A stretch of DNA of 64,000 nt from assembly GCA_015067725.1 (NCBI GenBank), contig SVLX01000013.1, positions 1-64,000 of the forward strand, in the 5' to 3' direction. Both the position numbers and the translations under genes were made by a program. The notes under the pieces are model-generated. The model was not told the origin of the DNA. It did not search any database and saw only the letters and a program-made list of their open reading frames with translations. How positions within the stretch are numbered: position 1 is the first letter of the stretch; each line of letters starts with the position of its first letter. Source of the DNA: Oscillospiraceae bacterium. GTDB taxonomy: Bacteria; Bacillota; Clostridia; Oscillospirales; Oscillospiraceae. Shown one piece after another: positions 52,553-61,187 of the stretch.

Positions 52553-53905
52553 ATGGCGTTTGAAGGATTAACCGAAAGATTGTCCGCCACATTCAAGCGG
52601 CTCCGGGGCAAAGGTCGCCTGAAGGAGTCCGATGTCAAAGAGGCCATGAAGGAAATCCGCCAGGCTCTTTTGGCGGCGGACGTCAGTTATAAGGTGGTCA
52701 AGGACTTTGTCAAGTCCATCACCGACCGGTGCATCGGCACCGATGTTCTGGAGTCCCTGACTCCGGACCAGATGATTGTCAAAATCGTCAATGAAGAACT
52801 CACCAAGCTCATGGGCAGTGAGGCCAAGCACATCACCACCAACCCCAATGGCCCCACCGTGGTCATGCTGGTTGGTCTGCAGGGCGCAGGTAAGACCACC
52901 AATGGCTCTAAGCTGGCCGGTCTCATGAAGCGTCAGGGCAAGAACCCCCTGCTGGTGGCCTGTGATGTCTATCGCCCCGCCGCCATCCGTCAGTTGGAGG
53001 TTTGCGGTGAGAAGCTGGGTATCCCCGTCTTCCAGATGGGCCAGCAGAACCCGGTGGACATTGCCAAGGCCGCCATCCAGCACGCCATCCGTCATGGCAA
53101 TGACATGGTCTTCCTGGATACCGCCGGCCGACTGCACATCGACGAAACCCTGATGACAGAGCTGAAGTCCATTAAGGCCACCGTGAAGCCTCAGGAAATC
53201 CTCCTGGTTGTGGATGCCATGACCGGTCAGGACGCGGTCAATGCCGCCCAGAGCTTCAATGAATGGCTGGATATTGACTCCGTGATGCTCTCCAAGCTCG
53301 ACGGCGATGCCAGAGGCGGTGCCGCCCTCTCTGTCCGGGCCACCATCGGCAAGCCCATCAAGTTCGTGGGTACCGGCGAAAAGCTGGAGGACATTGAGCT
53401 CTTCCACCCCGACCGCATGGCCTCCCGGATTCTGGACATGGGCGACGTGCTTACCCTCATCGAGAAAGCCGAGCGGGCCTTCGACGAGAAGAAAGCCGCC
53501 GAGATGGAGGAAAAGCTGAAGACGAACCGCTTCACCCTCCAGGATTTCTATGACCAGCTTGTCCAGATCAAGTCCATGGGCTCTGTGCAGGATATCCTGT
53601 CTCAGCTCCCCGGCGCCAGCGGCATGAAGAATCTGCAAATCGACGAGAAAGCCATGGTCCGCACAGAGGCCATCATCCTCTCCATGACCCCCGCCGAAAG
53701 AGAAAATCCCTCCATCATCGGCTCCAGCCGCAAGCAGAGAATTGCCAGAGGTGCCGGTGTGCGGGTGCAGGATGTGAATACCCTGCTGAACCAGTTCGAG
53801 AATATGCGCAAGCTGGTCCGTCAGTTCTCCGGTCCGGGCGCAGGCAAGAAGATGAAGCGCATGGGTCGCAGAGGCGGCTTCCCCGGTGGATTCCCCGGAT
53901 TCTGA
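52553..53905 (+). CDS. ffh: Signal recognition particle protein Ffh
   Basis: A 450-residue SRP GTPase. The N domain is followed by a G domain with GLQGAGKTT (P-loop), DVYRPAA, DTAGRL and TKLDG-type SKLDGDARGG. The methionine-rich M domain (about 300-430) binds SRP RNA and signal sequences, and the end is Gly/Phe-rich (GGFPGGFPGF). It targets membrane proteins to the translocon together with FtsY. No SRP RNA gene was found in the window. Confidence 0.96.
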   Translation: MAFEGLTERLSATFKRLRGKGRLKESDVKEAMKEIRQALLAADVSYKVVKDFVKSITDRCIGTDVLESLTPDQMIVKIVNEELTKLMGSEAKHITTNPNGPTVVMLVGLQGAGKTTNGSKLAGLMKRQGKNPLLVACDVYRPAAIRQLEVCGEKLGIPVFQMGQQNPVDIAKAAIQHAIRHGNDMVFLDTAGRLHIDETLMTELKSIKATVKPQEILLVVDAMTGQDAVNAAQSFNEWLDIDSVMLSKLDGDARGGAALSVRATIGKPIKFVGTGEKLEDIELFHPDRMASRILDMGDVLTLIEKAERAFDEKKAAEMEEKLKTNRFTLQDFYDQLVQIKSMGSVQDILSQLPGASGMKNLQIDEKAMVRTEAIILSMTPAERENPSIIGSSRKQRIARGAGVRVQDVNTLLNQFENMRKLVRQFSGPGAGKKMKRMGRRGGFPGGFPGF

Positions 53906-53977
53906 TCGCTATGCCCCCCGATGGGCTTGACGATATATACCATTTACTATTACTATTATTTTTGGAGGTGAAACCCC

Positions 53978-54217
53978 ATGGTTAAGATCAGACTGAGAAG
54001 AATGGGCGCAAAGAAGGCTCCCTACTATCGTATCGTTGTCGCTGATTCCCGCAGCCCCCGCGATGGCCGTTGCATCGAAGAAATCGGCACCTACAACCCC
54101 CTGACCAATCCCGCCACCGTCACTGTTGACGTTGAGAAGGCTCAGACCTGGATCAAGAACGGCGCTCAGCCCACTGACACCGTCCGCGGCCTGCTGAAGA
54201 AGGCTGGCGTCCTGTAA
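53978..54217 (+). CDS. rpsP: 30S ribosomal protein S16
   Basis: A 79-residue protein with the S16 signature [24 protein letters not shown] and the C-terminal [13 protein letters not shown] 53978 follows TTGGAGGTGA. It lies between ffh and a KH-domain gene, the standard Firmicutes order, and is probably in one transcript with them. Confidence 0.96.
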   Translation: MVKIRLRRMGAKKAPYYRIVVADSRSPRDGRCIEEIGTYNPLTNPATVTVDVEKAQTWIKNGAQPTDTVRGLLKKAGVL

Positions 54218-54239
54218 GCATCCTGAAGGAGTGTTCGCC

Positions 54240-54470
54240 ATGAAGGAACTTTTGCTGTACGTGGCAAAAAACCTGGTCGATAATCCGGACGCAGTCAGCG
54301 TTACCGAGTCCCAGGGCGAAGACGGCACTCTGCTGGAGCTGCGTGTCGCCCCCGAGGATATGGGCAAGGTCATCGGCCGCCAGGGCCGAATCGCTAAAGA
54401 GATTCGCACCATCGTTAAGTCTGTGGCTCAGCGCAATGGTGAGAGAATCACTGTGGATATTGTCGATTAA
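54240..54470 (+). CDS. khpA: KH-domain RNA-binding protein (KhpA)
   Basis: A 76-residue single KH domain with the GxxG loop in VIGRQGRIAKEI. KhpA forms a dimer with KhpB/EloR in Gram-positive bacteria and influences cell elongation and small-RNA function. An in-frame GTG at 54231 overlaps the ribosome site AAGGAG, so ATG 54240 is used. A strong terminator follows. Confidence 0.93.
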   Translation: MKELLLYVAKNLVDNPDAVSVTESQGEDGTLLELRVAPEDMGKVIGRQGRIAKEIRTIVKSVAQRNGERITVDIVD

Positions 54471-54477
54471 AGGCATA

Positions 54478-54507
54478 CCCCACCGCTTTTTTGGCGGTGG
54501 GGTTTTG
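54478..54507 (+). terminator. Terminator of the ylxM-ffh-rpsP-khpA operon
   Basis: A 9-bp GC-rich stem (CCCCACCGC with GCGGTGGGG) plus TTTT. Confidence 0.85.
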
Positions 54508-54625
54508 CTGTATTTAAGTCATGCATCTGTCTACCAACAGTCTCATTTGCGGGAGTTTGTAAGGAACTGAAAAAACAGATTGCACCAGCGATAAGCAGGG
54601 CGCAATCTGTTTCACCTTAGAGGGT

Positions 54626-55147
54626 CTATTGGTCGTCGTCTATTACAGAGGTTTTTTCTTCCCACTTAGCCGCCAGCTTCTTGTTCTCCAAGTCGTTATT
54701 CTGGATAGCCTCAACAATCTTAGTAATATACTGCTCGTCATTATCCGGGAAGAAATACTTGGTGATAATGGTCAGCAGACCAAATACCAGGGAGACGAAG
54801 GAGATGCAGACAGTAATGAACGCAATCAGATCCTGGGTTTCCATGGCACTGGTGAGACTTACAATGTGGGATGAAATGTAACCTAGCAACACCGCAAAGC
54901 CCGCAACGATGACCAAGCAGGCAACCAGGATTATACGACGATACCATGTGCTACTTTTGACTTTTTTCTGGTATGCTTTAATGTATGTGTCCAGAAGCGT
55001 GGTAATCTTCTTGTCACGCAGCCGCTGTTCCTGCGTAGCCAATGGGTCGGAATAGCCTAGTCGAGCATCATCCACTACTGGCGAGAAGAAACTGTCTGAA
55101 CCAATTTCTTTCAGAAAATCATCCCATTCATGTGGCTGGATTTCCAT
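54626..55147 (-). CDS. Two-TM membrane protein paired with ImmA/IrrE
   Basis: A 173-residue protein. The N-terminal 65 residues are charged (with SFFSPVVDDARLGYSDP), followed by two hydrophobic helices (about 70-92 and 105-127) and a charged C-terminal tail (about 130-173). I do not recognise a named family. It starts 20 bases after the ImmA/IrrE peptidase gene and must be co-transcribed. By analogy with ImmA systems it may be the membrane target or effector of the peptidase, which is an inference only. Confidence 0.65.
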   Translation of the reverse strand: MEIQPHEWDDFLKEIGSDSFFSPVVDDARLGYSDPLATQEQRLRDKKITTLLDTYIKAYQKKVKSSTWYRRIILVACLVIVAGFAVLLGYISSHIVSLTSAMETQDLIAFITVCISFVSLVFGLLTIITKYFFPDNDEQYITKIVEAIQNNDLENKKLAAKWEEKTSVIDDDQ

Positions 55148-55167
55148 GTTCAGTATCCCTCCGTCAT

Positions 55168-55680
55168 TCAGGCAGTTCTACCAACTTCCGATATCCGCCG
55201 TTCAGCACTTTCAACGGGGACAATAAACTTTTCTGCCAGAGATTTGACCAGGACTTTGCCGGACAGTCCGCTTATTTGCAGCGTATCAAATACCCGCCGG
55301 AAAGATTCACGGGGCATGAGCAACGCCGCAGCAAAATAGTCAGCATCATTTTCCATATCATTTCTACCTTGCTGATGTTCCCGATGCAAATAAATCTCTT
55401 TGCCGTCGTAGTGCAGGGCGTAGTGAGCCAGTTCGTGGGCGATAATGAATCGCTTCCACTCCAAAGAGAGATTACGATTCACACCAATAACCTTGCCCTT
55501 GGCCCGTTTGGGGTGAATGGCCAGAAAGCCATCGTCGTTATCGTCCAGCACAGCGTTTCCAACAATAAAGCCATGGTGCCGTGCAAACTTGACAATATCG
55601 ATATCTTGCCCGTGTTCAAAGGAATAACCATACGCTGACAGCCACTCCTGCACCATATTTTCAATTGCTTCCCTATTCAT
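55168..55680 (-). CDS. ImmA/IrrE-family metallopeptidase
   Basis: A 170-residue zinc peptidase with HELAH (H82, E83, H86) and a third ligand in the MENDADYFAAALLMP segment, the layout of ImmA (which cleaves phage repressors) and IrrE. No repressor gene with a helix-turn-helix is seen next to it; the partner is a two-TM protein. The start is ATG 55680 with GGAG in the leader. The promoter at 55809-55837 leaves a 120-base leader. Confidence 0.85.
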   Translation of the reverse strand: MNREAIENMVQEWLSAYGYSFEHGQDIDIVKFARHHGFIVGNAVLDDNDDGFLAIHPKRAKGKVIGVNRNLSLEWKRFIIAHELAHYALHYDGKEIYLHREHQQGRNDMENDADYFAAALLMPRESFRRVFDTLQISGLSGKVLVKSLAEKFIVPVESAERRISEVGRTA

Positions 55681-55808
55681 AATTACTCAACTCCATAAAA
55701 CACCCTCTCCCACAAAGTGCGTTGTACGCCAGAGAAGATGTGACGATAAATCAATACTATGTAATTCTATGCGCCAGGGTTGCGAGATCGCTAAAAGTCC
55801 GGCTAACT

Positions 55809-55837
55809 ATCTTATCGCACTCCGGGCGGTTTGTCAA
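55809..55837 (-). promoter_or_regulatory. Promoter of the ImmA/IrrE gene pair
   Basis: On the minus strand a perfect TTGACA (55832-55837), a 17-base spacer and TAAGAT (55809-55814). The remaining gap to 56010 carries no gene I can support. Confidence 0.7.
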
Positions 55838-56010
55838 GCCTTTTCCCATATATATTATAAACTTTTTTTCGGGATTATGCAAGAGGAAATTTTTATCACA
55901 CAAGTCACCGTCCGATGCCTCGGGTTGGCGTTACTCGGTGTTGGGCTAAGATAGCCAAAAAACCCAATGAAATTGTCCGATATTTTTTGCTTTTGTCCCC
56001 GCCCTGACAC

Positions 56011-56040
56011 TTGACCCGGGGCGGCTGTTTGTGATACTAT
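56011..56040 (+). promoter_or_regulatory. Promoter of the YitT-family gene
   Basis: TTGACC (56011-56016), an 18-base spacer and TACTAT (56035-56040), 47 bases before the TTG start. Confidence 0.55.
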
Positions 56041-56087
56041 ATTAAGGATTAGACCCCTGCAATTTTTCCAAGAAAGGCATATTTCCA

Positions 56088-57008
56088 TTGAAGAAAACCA
56101 AGAAGCTCCTGACCTATCTCTTTATTCTGGGCGTGTCCTTTATGGCGGCCCTCTCTTATGAGCTGTTCATCTTCCCCAATTCCTTCGCCCCCGCCGGATT
56201 AAACGGCATCTGCACCATGATTCAGCACCTTACCGGCCTTCGGGTCAGTGTGATGAACCTGCTGATGAATGTCCCTCTGGCCATTGCGGTGTATAAGCTG
56301 GTCTCCCGTCCTCTGGCTCTGCGCTCGCTGGTCTATACCCTGGGCTTCTCGTTGTGGCTTGCGGTGCTGGACCATGTCTCATTGGACGCTTTCGCCTATG
56401 CCACGGAAAATGGAACCAGTACCATTCTCGGTCCCGTTGTGGCGGGCATCATCAATGGCTTCTGCTATGCGCTGGTGATTCGGGGTGGCTCATATACCGG
56501 CGGCATGGACTTTGTTGCCGCATTGGTCCGCCTCAAAGTGCCCACTGCCAATTTCTTCACCATCACCTTTGTGTTCAACTGCATTGTGGCTGGTATTTCC
56601 TATTTTGTCTATGATTTCCAGATTGAGCCGGTGCTGCTTTGCATCCTGTACAGCTACCTGTCCAGCTCTGTCTCTGACCGCATCACCAAGGCAAATAAGG
56701 CCGCAATCAAGTTTGAAATCGTTACCCAAAGCCCGGAGACTCTGTCCAAAGAGCTGATTGAGAAACTCCACCACTCTGTCACCTGCGTCAAGGGCAAGGG
56801 AATGTACTCCGGCAAAAGCCAGTCTATCCTGACCTGCATCATCAACCGCAGTCAGATTCTGGAGCTGGAGCACATCATCAGCAATTATCCCCATACCTTC
56901 GCATACCTCTGCCCCGTCAATGAGGTGGTGGGCAATTTCTCCCACATCAACCACAACGGGCAAAAAGAAGAGCCGCTGCTGGACGACGGCTCTGACGGCA
57001 CCATCTAA
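56088..57008 (+). CDS. YitT-family membrane protein (DUF161/DUF2179)
   Basis: A 306-residue protein. About five hydrophobic helices in residues 8-200 include the family motifs FAPAGLNGICTMI and GGSYTGGMDFVAA. A C-terminal cytosolic DUF2179 domain (about 215-295) has KGKGMYSGK...LTCIINRSQI. The family is common in Firmicutes, with no defined substrate. The start is TTG 56088 after AGAAAGG; no ATG lies closer to the first helix. It ends 54 bases before guaB. Confidence 0.85.
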   Translation: MKKTKKLLTYLFILGVSFMAALSYELFIFPNSFAPAGLNGICTMIQHLTGLRVSVMNLLMNVPLAIAVYKLVSRPLALRSLVYTLGFSLWLAVLDHVSLDAFAYATENGTSTILGPVVAGIINGFCYALVIRGGSYTGGMDFVAALVRLKVPTANFFTITFVFNCIVAGISYFVYDFQIEPVLLCILYSYLSSSVSDRITKANKAAIKFEIVTQSPETLSKELIEKLHHSVTCVKGKGMYSGKSQSILTCIINRSQILELEHIISNYPHTFAYLCPVNEVVGNFSHINHNGQKEEPLLDDGSDGTI

Positions 57009-57062
57009 CCCATCGGATTAAACCACGGAACAATATAAAACCATAAATGGAGGTAGATTCCC

Positions 57063-58571
57063 ATGGCCCATTATTACAGTGAACCGTCCCGTACCTTTAG
57101 TGAATACCTGCTGATTCCCGGCTACACCGACGAGAACTGTGTTCCCGCCAATGTGTCGCTCAAGACTCCTCTGGTGCGTTACCGCAAGGGGCAGGAGGAA
57201 TGTCCCCTGAGTCTGAACATTCCCATGGTCTCTGCAATCATGCAGTCCGTCTCCAATGATACCCTGGCCATCGCTCTGGCCAGAGAGGGCGGTCTGTCCT
57301 TCATCTTCGGCTCCCAGTCCATTGCATCCGAGGCGGCCATGGTGGCCAGAGTCAAGGGCTTTAAGGCCGGCTTTGTGGTCTCTGCCTCCAACCTGACCCC
57401 CGATGCCACTCTGGCTGACGTACTGAAGTTGAAGGAGCGCAATGGCTTCTCCACCGTGGCCATTACCGAAGACGGCACTGCCACCGGCAAACTTCTGGGT
57501 ATTGTCACCAGCCGTGACTATCGAATCAGCCGCATGAGCCCGGAGGACAAGGTTTCCACCTTTATGACCCCCCTGGAAAAGCTGATCACCGCGCCCGCCT
57601 CCACCACCCTGAAGGAAGCCAATGACATCATCTGGGCCCACAAGCTGAACAGTCTGCCCATTGTGGATGGTGAGGGTCGGCTGATGTACTTCGTCTTCCG
57701 GAAAGACTATTCTTCCCACAAGGATAACCCCCTGGAATTGCTGGACAGCCATAAGCGCTATCTGGTTGGCGCGGGCATCAACTCCAGAGACTATGCCGAG
57801 AGAGTCCCTGCGCTGGTGAATGCCGGTGCGGATGTGCTGTGCATCGACTCCTCTGAGGGTTATACCTGTTGGCAGAAGAAGACCATCGAGTGGGTTCGTG
57901 AGCACTATGGCGAGAGCGTCAAGATTGGCGCAGGCAACGTGGTCGACCGGGAGGGTTTCCTGTTCCTGGCCGAAGCCGGCGCGGACTTCGTCAAGGTGGG
58001 TATCGGCGGCGGTTCCATCTGTATCACCCGTGAGACCAAGGGCATCGGCCGCGGTCAGGCTACCGCACTGATTGAGGTGGCAGCCGCCCGGGATGAATAC
58101 TTCCAGAAGACCGGCATTTATGTGCCTATCTGCTCTGACGGCGGTATTGTCCACGACTATCACATGACTCTGGCTCTGGCCATGGGCGCTGACTTCCTGA
58201 TGCTGGGCCGCTACTTTGCCCGCTTCGACGAGAGCCCCACCAACAAGCTGATTGTCAATGGCGTGTATGTCAAGGAATACTGGGGCGAGGGCTCCAACCG
58301 CGCCCGGAACTGGCAGCGCTATGATTTGGGCGGCGCCAGCAAGCTGAGCTTTGAAGAAGGCGTCGACTCCTATGTCACCTACGCCGGCCCGCTCCACGAC
58401 AATGTGGAAGCCAGCCTGTATAAGGTCAAGAGCACCATGTGCAACTGCGGCTGCATCACCATCCCTGAGTTGCAGCAGAATGCCAAGCTGACGCTGGTTT
58501 CCGCTACCTCCATCGTGGAGGGCGGCTACCATGACGTGACCCTGCGGTCTACCACTACGTCTAAGGGATAA
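57063..58571 (+). CDS. guaB: Inosine-5'-monophosphate dehydrogenase
   Basis: A 502-residue IMP dehydrogenase that oxidises IMP to XMP, the step before GMP synthase. Two CBS domains sit at about 110-215. The catalytic loop is [20 protein letters not shown] with C320, followed by ICSDGGI and [15 protein letters not shown]. The C-terminal part is more divergent than in E. coli GuaB ([14 protein letters not shown]). ATG 57063 follows GGAGGT. A terminator follows. Confidence 0.93.
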   Translation: MAHYYSEPSRTFSEYLLIPGYTDENCVPANVSLKTPLVRYRKGQEECPLSLNIPMVSAIMQSVSNDTLAIALAREGGLSFIFGSQSIASEAAMVARVKGFKAGFVVSASNLTPDATLADVLKLKERNGFSTVAITEDGTATGKLLGIVTSRDYRISRMSPEDKVSTFMTPLEKLITAPASTTLKEANDIIWAHKLNSLPIVDGEGRLMYFVFRKDYSSHKDNPLELLDSHKRYLVGAGINSRDYAERVPALVNAGADVLCIDSSEGYTCWQKKTIEWVREHYGESVKIGAGNVVDREGFLFLAEAGADFVKVGIGGGSICITRETKGIGRGQATALIEVAAARDEYFQKTGIYVPICSDGGIVHDYHMTLALAMGADFLMLGRYFARFDESPTNKLIVNGVYVKEYWGEGSNRARNWQRYDLGGASKLSFEEGVDSYVTYAGPLHDNVEASLYKVKSTMCNCGCITIPELQQNAKLTLVSATSIVEGGYHDVTLRSTTTSKG

Positions 58572-58629
58572 AGAAATGCTTTTAGGGAATCCCGGTATCC
58601 GCCGGGAACCCGGGAAATACCAGGAATTT

Positions 58630-58675
58630 AAGACCTTATGCAGCGGGCGCTTGCCGTGTTGCATAAGGTCTTTCC
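58630..58675 (+). terminator. Terminator of guaB
   Basis: A 12-bp perfect stem (AAGACCTTATGC 58630-58641 with GCATAAGGTCTT 58661-58672) followed by TTTCC. Confidence 0.8.
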
Positions 58676-58717
58676 TTGTGATATTGACTTTGGAATAACG
58701 AGGCTTCTTTTGCTTAA

Positions 58718-58873
58718 CCGCACTTCGTGAAATACGCAGCGCCATACACCTTCCTGGGACTGGCAAAATATGTGAAGCACAGCGGAAGTCGCCCCATGAA
58801 CATCACATGGAAACTGGAACGCCCAATCCCGGCGAAATACCTAAAGAAAACCAACAAACTGGTGGTCGGATAG
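58718..58873 (+). pseudogene. C-terminal remnant of a DUF3427-type helicase
   Basis: A 51-codon frame, open only from 58718, reads KYAAPYTFLGLAKYVKHSG, then PMNITWKLERPIPAKYLKK and NKLVVG before a stop. This matches, as I recall it, the very end of DUF3427 proteins (restriction-type DEAD helicases). The rest of the gene is gone. The frame has no ribosome site. Confidence 0.7.
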
Positions 58874-58889
58874 GCCACAAAACCGACAT

Positions 58890-58950
58890 AAAGCCCACAA
58901 TTCCTCTGCAGTAACCCGCAGAAAAGAATGTGGGCTTTCTGTTCTTTTTT
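58890..58950. terminator. Bidirectional terminator after the helicase remnant
   Basis: A 10-bp stem (AAAGCCCACA 58890-58899 with TGTGGGCTTT 58929-58938). T-rich on the plus side; it also ends the minus-strand SdpI-type gene. Confidence 0.7.
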
Positions 58951-58953
58951 TAC

Positions 58954-59514
58954 TCAAAACCCGCCATCCTCCATCGGCAGGTCATCGTCATAGACCGCAT
59001 CTTCCTCAAAGTCCTCGCCGGTATCCTCCGGGGCGGCTTCTTCGTCATAATCCTCCCAGTCTTCTCCGGCAGTTTCGGTTTCTTCGGCTTCTTCGGTGCT
59101 GACCTCGTAGCCGTCTTCGGTGTCAGTGGTGGCGCGCTTGACCCGTCTGCGGCCAAAGCGGTCAAATTTGCACAGCAGAACAATATTGACGGTGATAATC
59201 ACCACCACTATGGCCACAATCTGCCCGACAAGGAGCAAAAGCCAAGTGGGTAAACTCGCCTCAATATCCACATCCCGCAGACTGTGGCAGACCAGCAATG
59301 CGGCAATCAGCAGGCACAGACCCAGACAGAACCAAATCTTGCCCGCCAAATCCTGAGCAAATGCCCAGGAGTCATCTCCGGCTCTGGCTCTGCGGGAGCG
59401 GAAGCCCAGAAGCCAGTTGGGCCCCTTCGGCGGACAGCGCCAGAGAATCAGCCCCAGCGCCACCATAGCCACCGGCACAGCCAGAGAGAATATGCTGAGT
59501 ATTTTCCAAATCAT
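58954..59514 (-). CDS. SdpI-family membrane protein with acidic tail
   Basis: A 186-residue protein with three hydrophobic segments (about 6-25, 57-78, 88-112) and the SdpI-like motif NWLLGFRSRRARAGDDSWAFAQ between the first two. The C-terminal 60 residues are strongly acidic. SdpI of Bacillus gives immunity to the SdpC toxin, but most family members have no known role. It is encoded 13 bases after nrdR on the same strand. Confidence 0.75.
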   Translation of the reverse strand: MIWKILSIFSLAVPVAMVALGLILWRCPPKGPNWLLGFRSRRARAGDDSWAFAQDLAGKIWFCLGLCLLIAALLVCHSLRDVDIEASLPTWLLLLVGQIVAIVVVIITVNIVLLCKFDRFGRRRVKRATTDTEDGYEVSTEEAEETETAGEDWEDYDEEAAPEDTGEDFEEDAVYDDDLPMEDGGF

Positions 59515-59527
59515 GGGTAAACTCCCC

Positions 59528-59983
59528 TTACTTTTCCTTCAGGAACTTTTGCAGCTCGTCCATGAAACTGTGTACATCCTTGAACTGACGATAGACCGAG
59601 GCGAAACGGACATAGGATACCTCGTCCAGAGCCCGGAGCTTCTCCATAACCAGTTCACCAATGGCCTCAGACCGCACCTCCCGCTCAAGGGAGTTCTGAA
59701 TGCTCTGCTCGATTTCTGTGGTGGCCTGCTCCAACTGAGCCAGTGCCACGGGCCGCTTCTCACAGGCGCGGACCATGCCATTGAGAATCTTCGACCGGTT
59801 AAAGGACTGCCGGCTGCCGTCCTTCTTGACCACGATAATGGGCAGACTCTCCACCGTCTCGTAGGTGGTAAACCGCCGCTGGCAGGCCAGACACTCCCGT
59901 CTGCGCCGGATGCTGAGGCCGTCGTCGGCGTGGCGGGAATCCACCACCTTGCTGTCCTGATCACCGCAATAGGGACACTTCAT
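59528..59983 (-). CDS. nrdR: Transcriptional repressor NrdR
   Basis: A 151-residue repressor of ribonucleotide reductase genes. The N-terminal zinc ribbon has CPYCG and CLACQRRF. The ATP-cone domain (about 48-138) senses ATP/dATP and includes [16 protein letters not shown] and SVYRQFKDV. No nrd genes lie in the window. ATG 59983 follows a purine-rich leader. Confidence 0.95.
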   Translation of the reverse strand: MKCPYCGDQDSKVVDSRHADDGLSIRRRRECLACQRRFTTYETVESLPIIVVKKDGSRQSFNRSKILNGMVRACEKRPVALAQLEQATTEIEQSIQNSLEREVRSEAIGELVMEKLRALDEVSYVRFASVYRQFKDVHSFMDELQKFLKEK

Positions 59984-60041
59984 GCTTTAGCGCTCCTCAC
60001 ATATGTGGATTAAAAAGGGGAAGATCTACCCCATTTTGCTT

Positions 60042-60070
60042 ATTATAGCAGATACCGGAGCATATGTCCA
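60042..60070 (-). promoter_or_regulatory. Promoter of nrdR
   Basis: On the minus strand TGGACA (60065-60070), a 17-base spacer and a perfect TATAAT (60042-60047), 59 bases before the start codon. Confidence 0.6.
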
Positions 60071-60079
60071 GTTTTTTCC

Positions 60080-60949
60080 TTACCGGCCGTCCCCGAAGAA
60101 GAACAGCGCCAGCATTCCCGGACCCACATGGGCACCGGTCAGCGGCTCATGGAGACAGATGACCAGTTCTTTGGGCTTAGCGATTTCTTCCACCAGCCTG
60201 GCCAGAGTCTGGGCATCTTCCGGACAGTCGCCATGGGAGATGAAGACGGACTGATTCTCCGGATGGACAGCCCGCTTGCGATACAGCTCCGCCAGCTCAC
60301 TGATGGCTTTCTTCCTGCCCCGGGTCTTGCTGAGGGTGACGATGTGCCCCTCCTCGTCGCCCCGGAGAATGGGCTTGATTTGCAGCATGGTGCCAAAGGT
60401 GGCGGTGACCCCGGAGATGCGCCCGGTGCGCTTCAGGAACTTCAGATCGTCCACCGTGAAGAATTGGCACAAAACATCACGGTCGTTCATTACGGCGCTA
60501 TAGGTCTCTATTATCGACAGTCCTCGTGCCCGGCATTCTGCCGCGGCAACCGCCAGCTTGCCCACACCCAGACCGGCACCCAGAGAGTCGATCACCAGCA
60601 CCACCCTGTCGGGGAAGGCATCTTCCAGCAATTCCGATGCCTGCAAAGCCGAGTCATAGGTGCCGCTGATGCCGGAAGAGAGGACAAAAACCATCACATC
60701 CTCGCCCTGTTCCAGGGTGGGTGACAGACACTCCACCAACTGCCCCACACTGAGCAGGGATGTGGAAACCCGCCCACCATTGCGGAGATAGTCATAGTAT
60801 GTTTTCCCGTCGAACTCATCGGGATACTGAGGACAGGGGACAAGTTGCCCCTCCTGCTCATAGGAGAAGGGGATGATCTGAATCTGATACCGCTCCTGCA
60901 AATTCCGGGGCAGATTGCAGGAGGAGTCCGCAAAAATGGCAAATGACAT
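60080..60949 (-). CDS. DegV-family fatty-acid-binding protein
   Basis: A 289-residue two-domain protein. The DegV motifs are FADSSCNLP (first strand), SGISGTYDSA, IDSLGAGLG and FLKRTGRISG. DegV proteins bind a fatty acid at the domain interface, and some work as FakB with the kinase FakA; no fakA is near. It has its own promoter. Confidence 0.9.
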   Translation of the reverse strand: MSFAIFADSSCNLPRNLQERYQIQIIPFSYEQEGQLVPCPQYPDEFDGKTYYDYLRNGGRVSTSLLSVGQLVECLSPTLEQGEDVMVFVLSSGISGTYDSALQASELLEDAFPDRVVLVIDSLGAGLGVGKLAVAAAECRARGLSIIETYSAVMNDRDVLCQFFTVDDLKFLKRTGRISGVTATFGTMLQIKPILRGDEEGHIVTLSKTRGRKKAISELAELYRKRAVHPENQSVFISHGDCPEDAQTLARLVEEIAKPKELVICLHEPLTGAHVGPGMLALFFFGDGR

Positions 60950-60987
60950 GGCGTTACTTCCTTTCTGTTTGAAGGGGGACTACGATT

Positions 60988-61016
60988 AGTATACCGGAAA
61001 ATGGGAAGAAAGTAAA
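60988..61016 (-). promoter_or_regulatory. Promoter of the DegV gene
   Basis: On the minus strand TTTACT (61011-61016), a 17-base spacer and TATACT (60988-60993), 39 bases before the start codon. Confidence 0.6.
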
Positions 61017-61187
61017 GTGGTACGCAGGAGAAAAGTTGGGCTTGTTCCCATTTACCGGACAGACTTCAGTTTTTTACAAAAAATTCACAGGATAAGGGGG
61101 TGTAAAACCCGCCGGAAATATGATACAATAATTCTATACGACAAATCCTGTTCCTCTGCTTGTGAACATAAACCAAGGAGCGATAAT

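Noticed and set aside
55683..55754. A 23-codon frame from TTG in the ImmA/IrrE leader (ending ERVFYGVE)
   Set aside because: No ribosome site before the TTG. It may be a leader peptide, but nothing supports translation.
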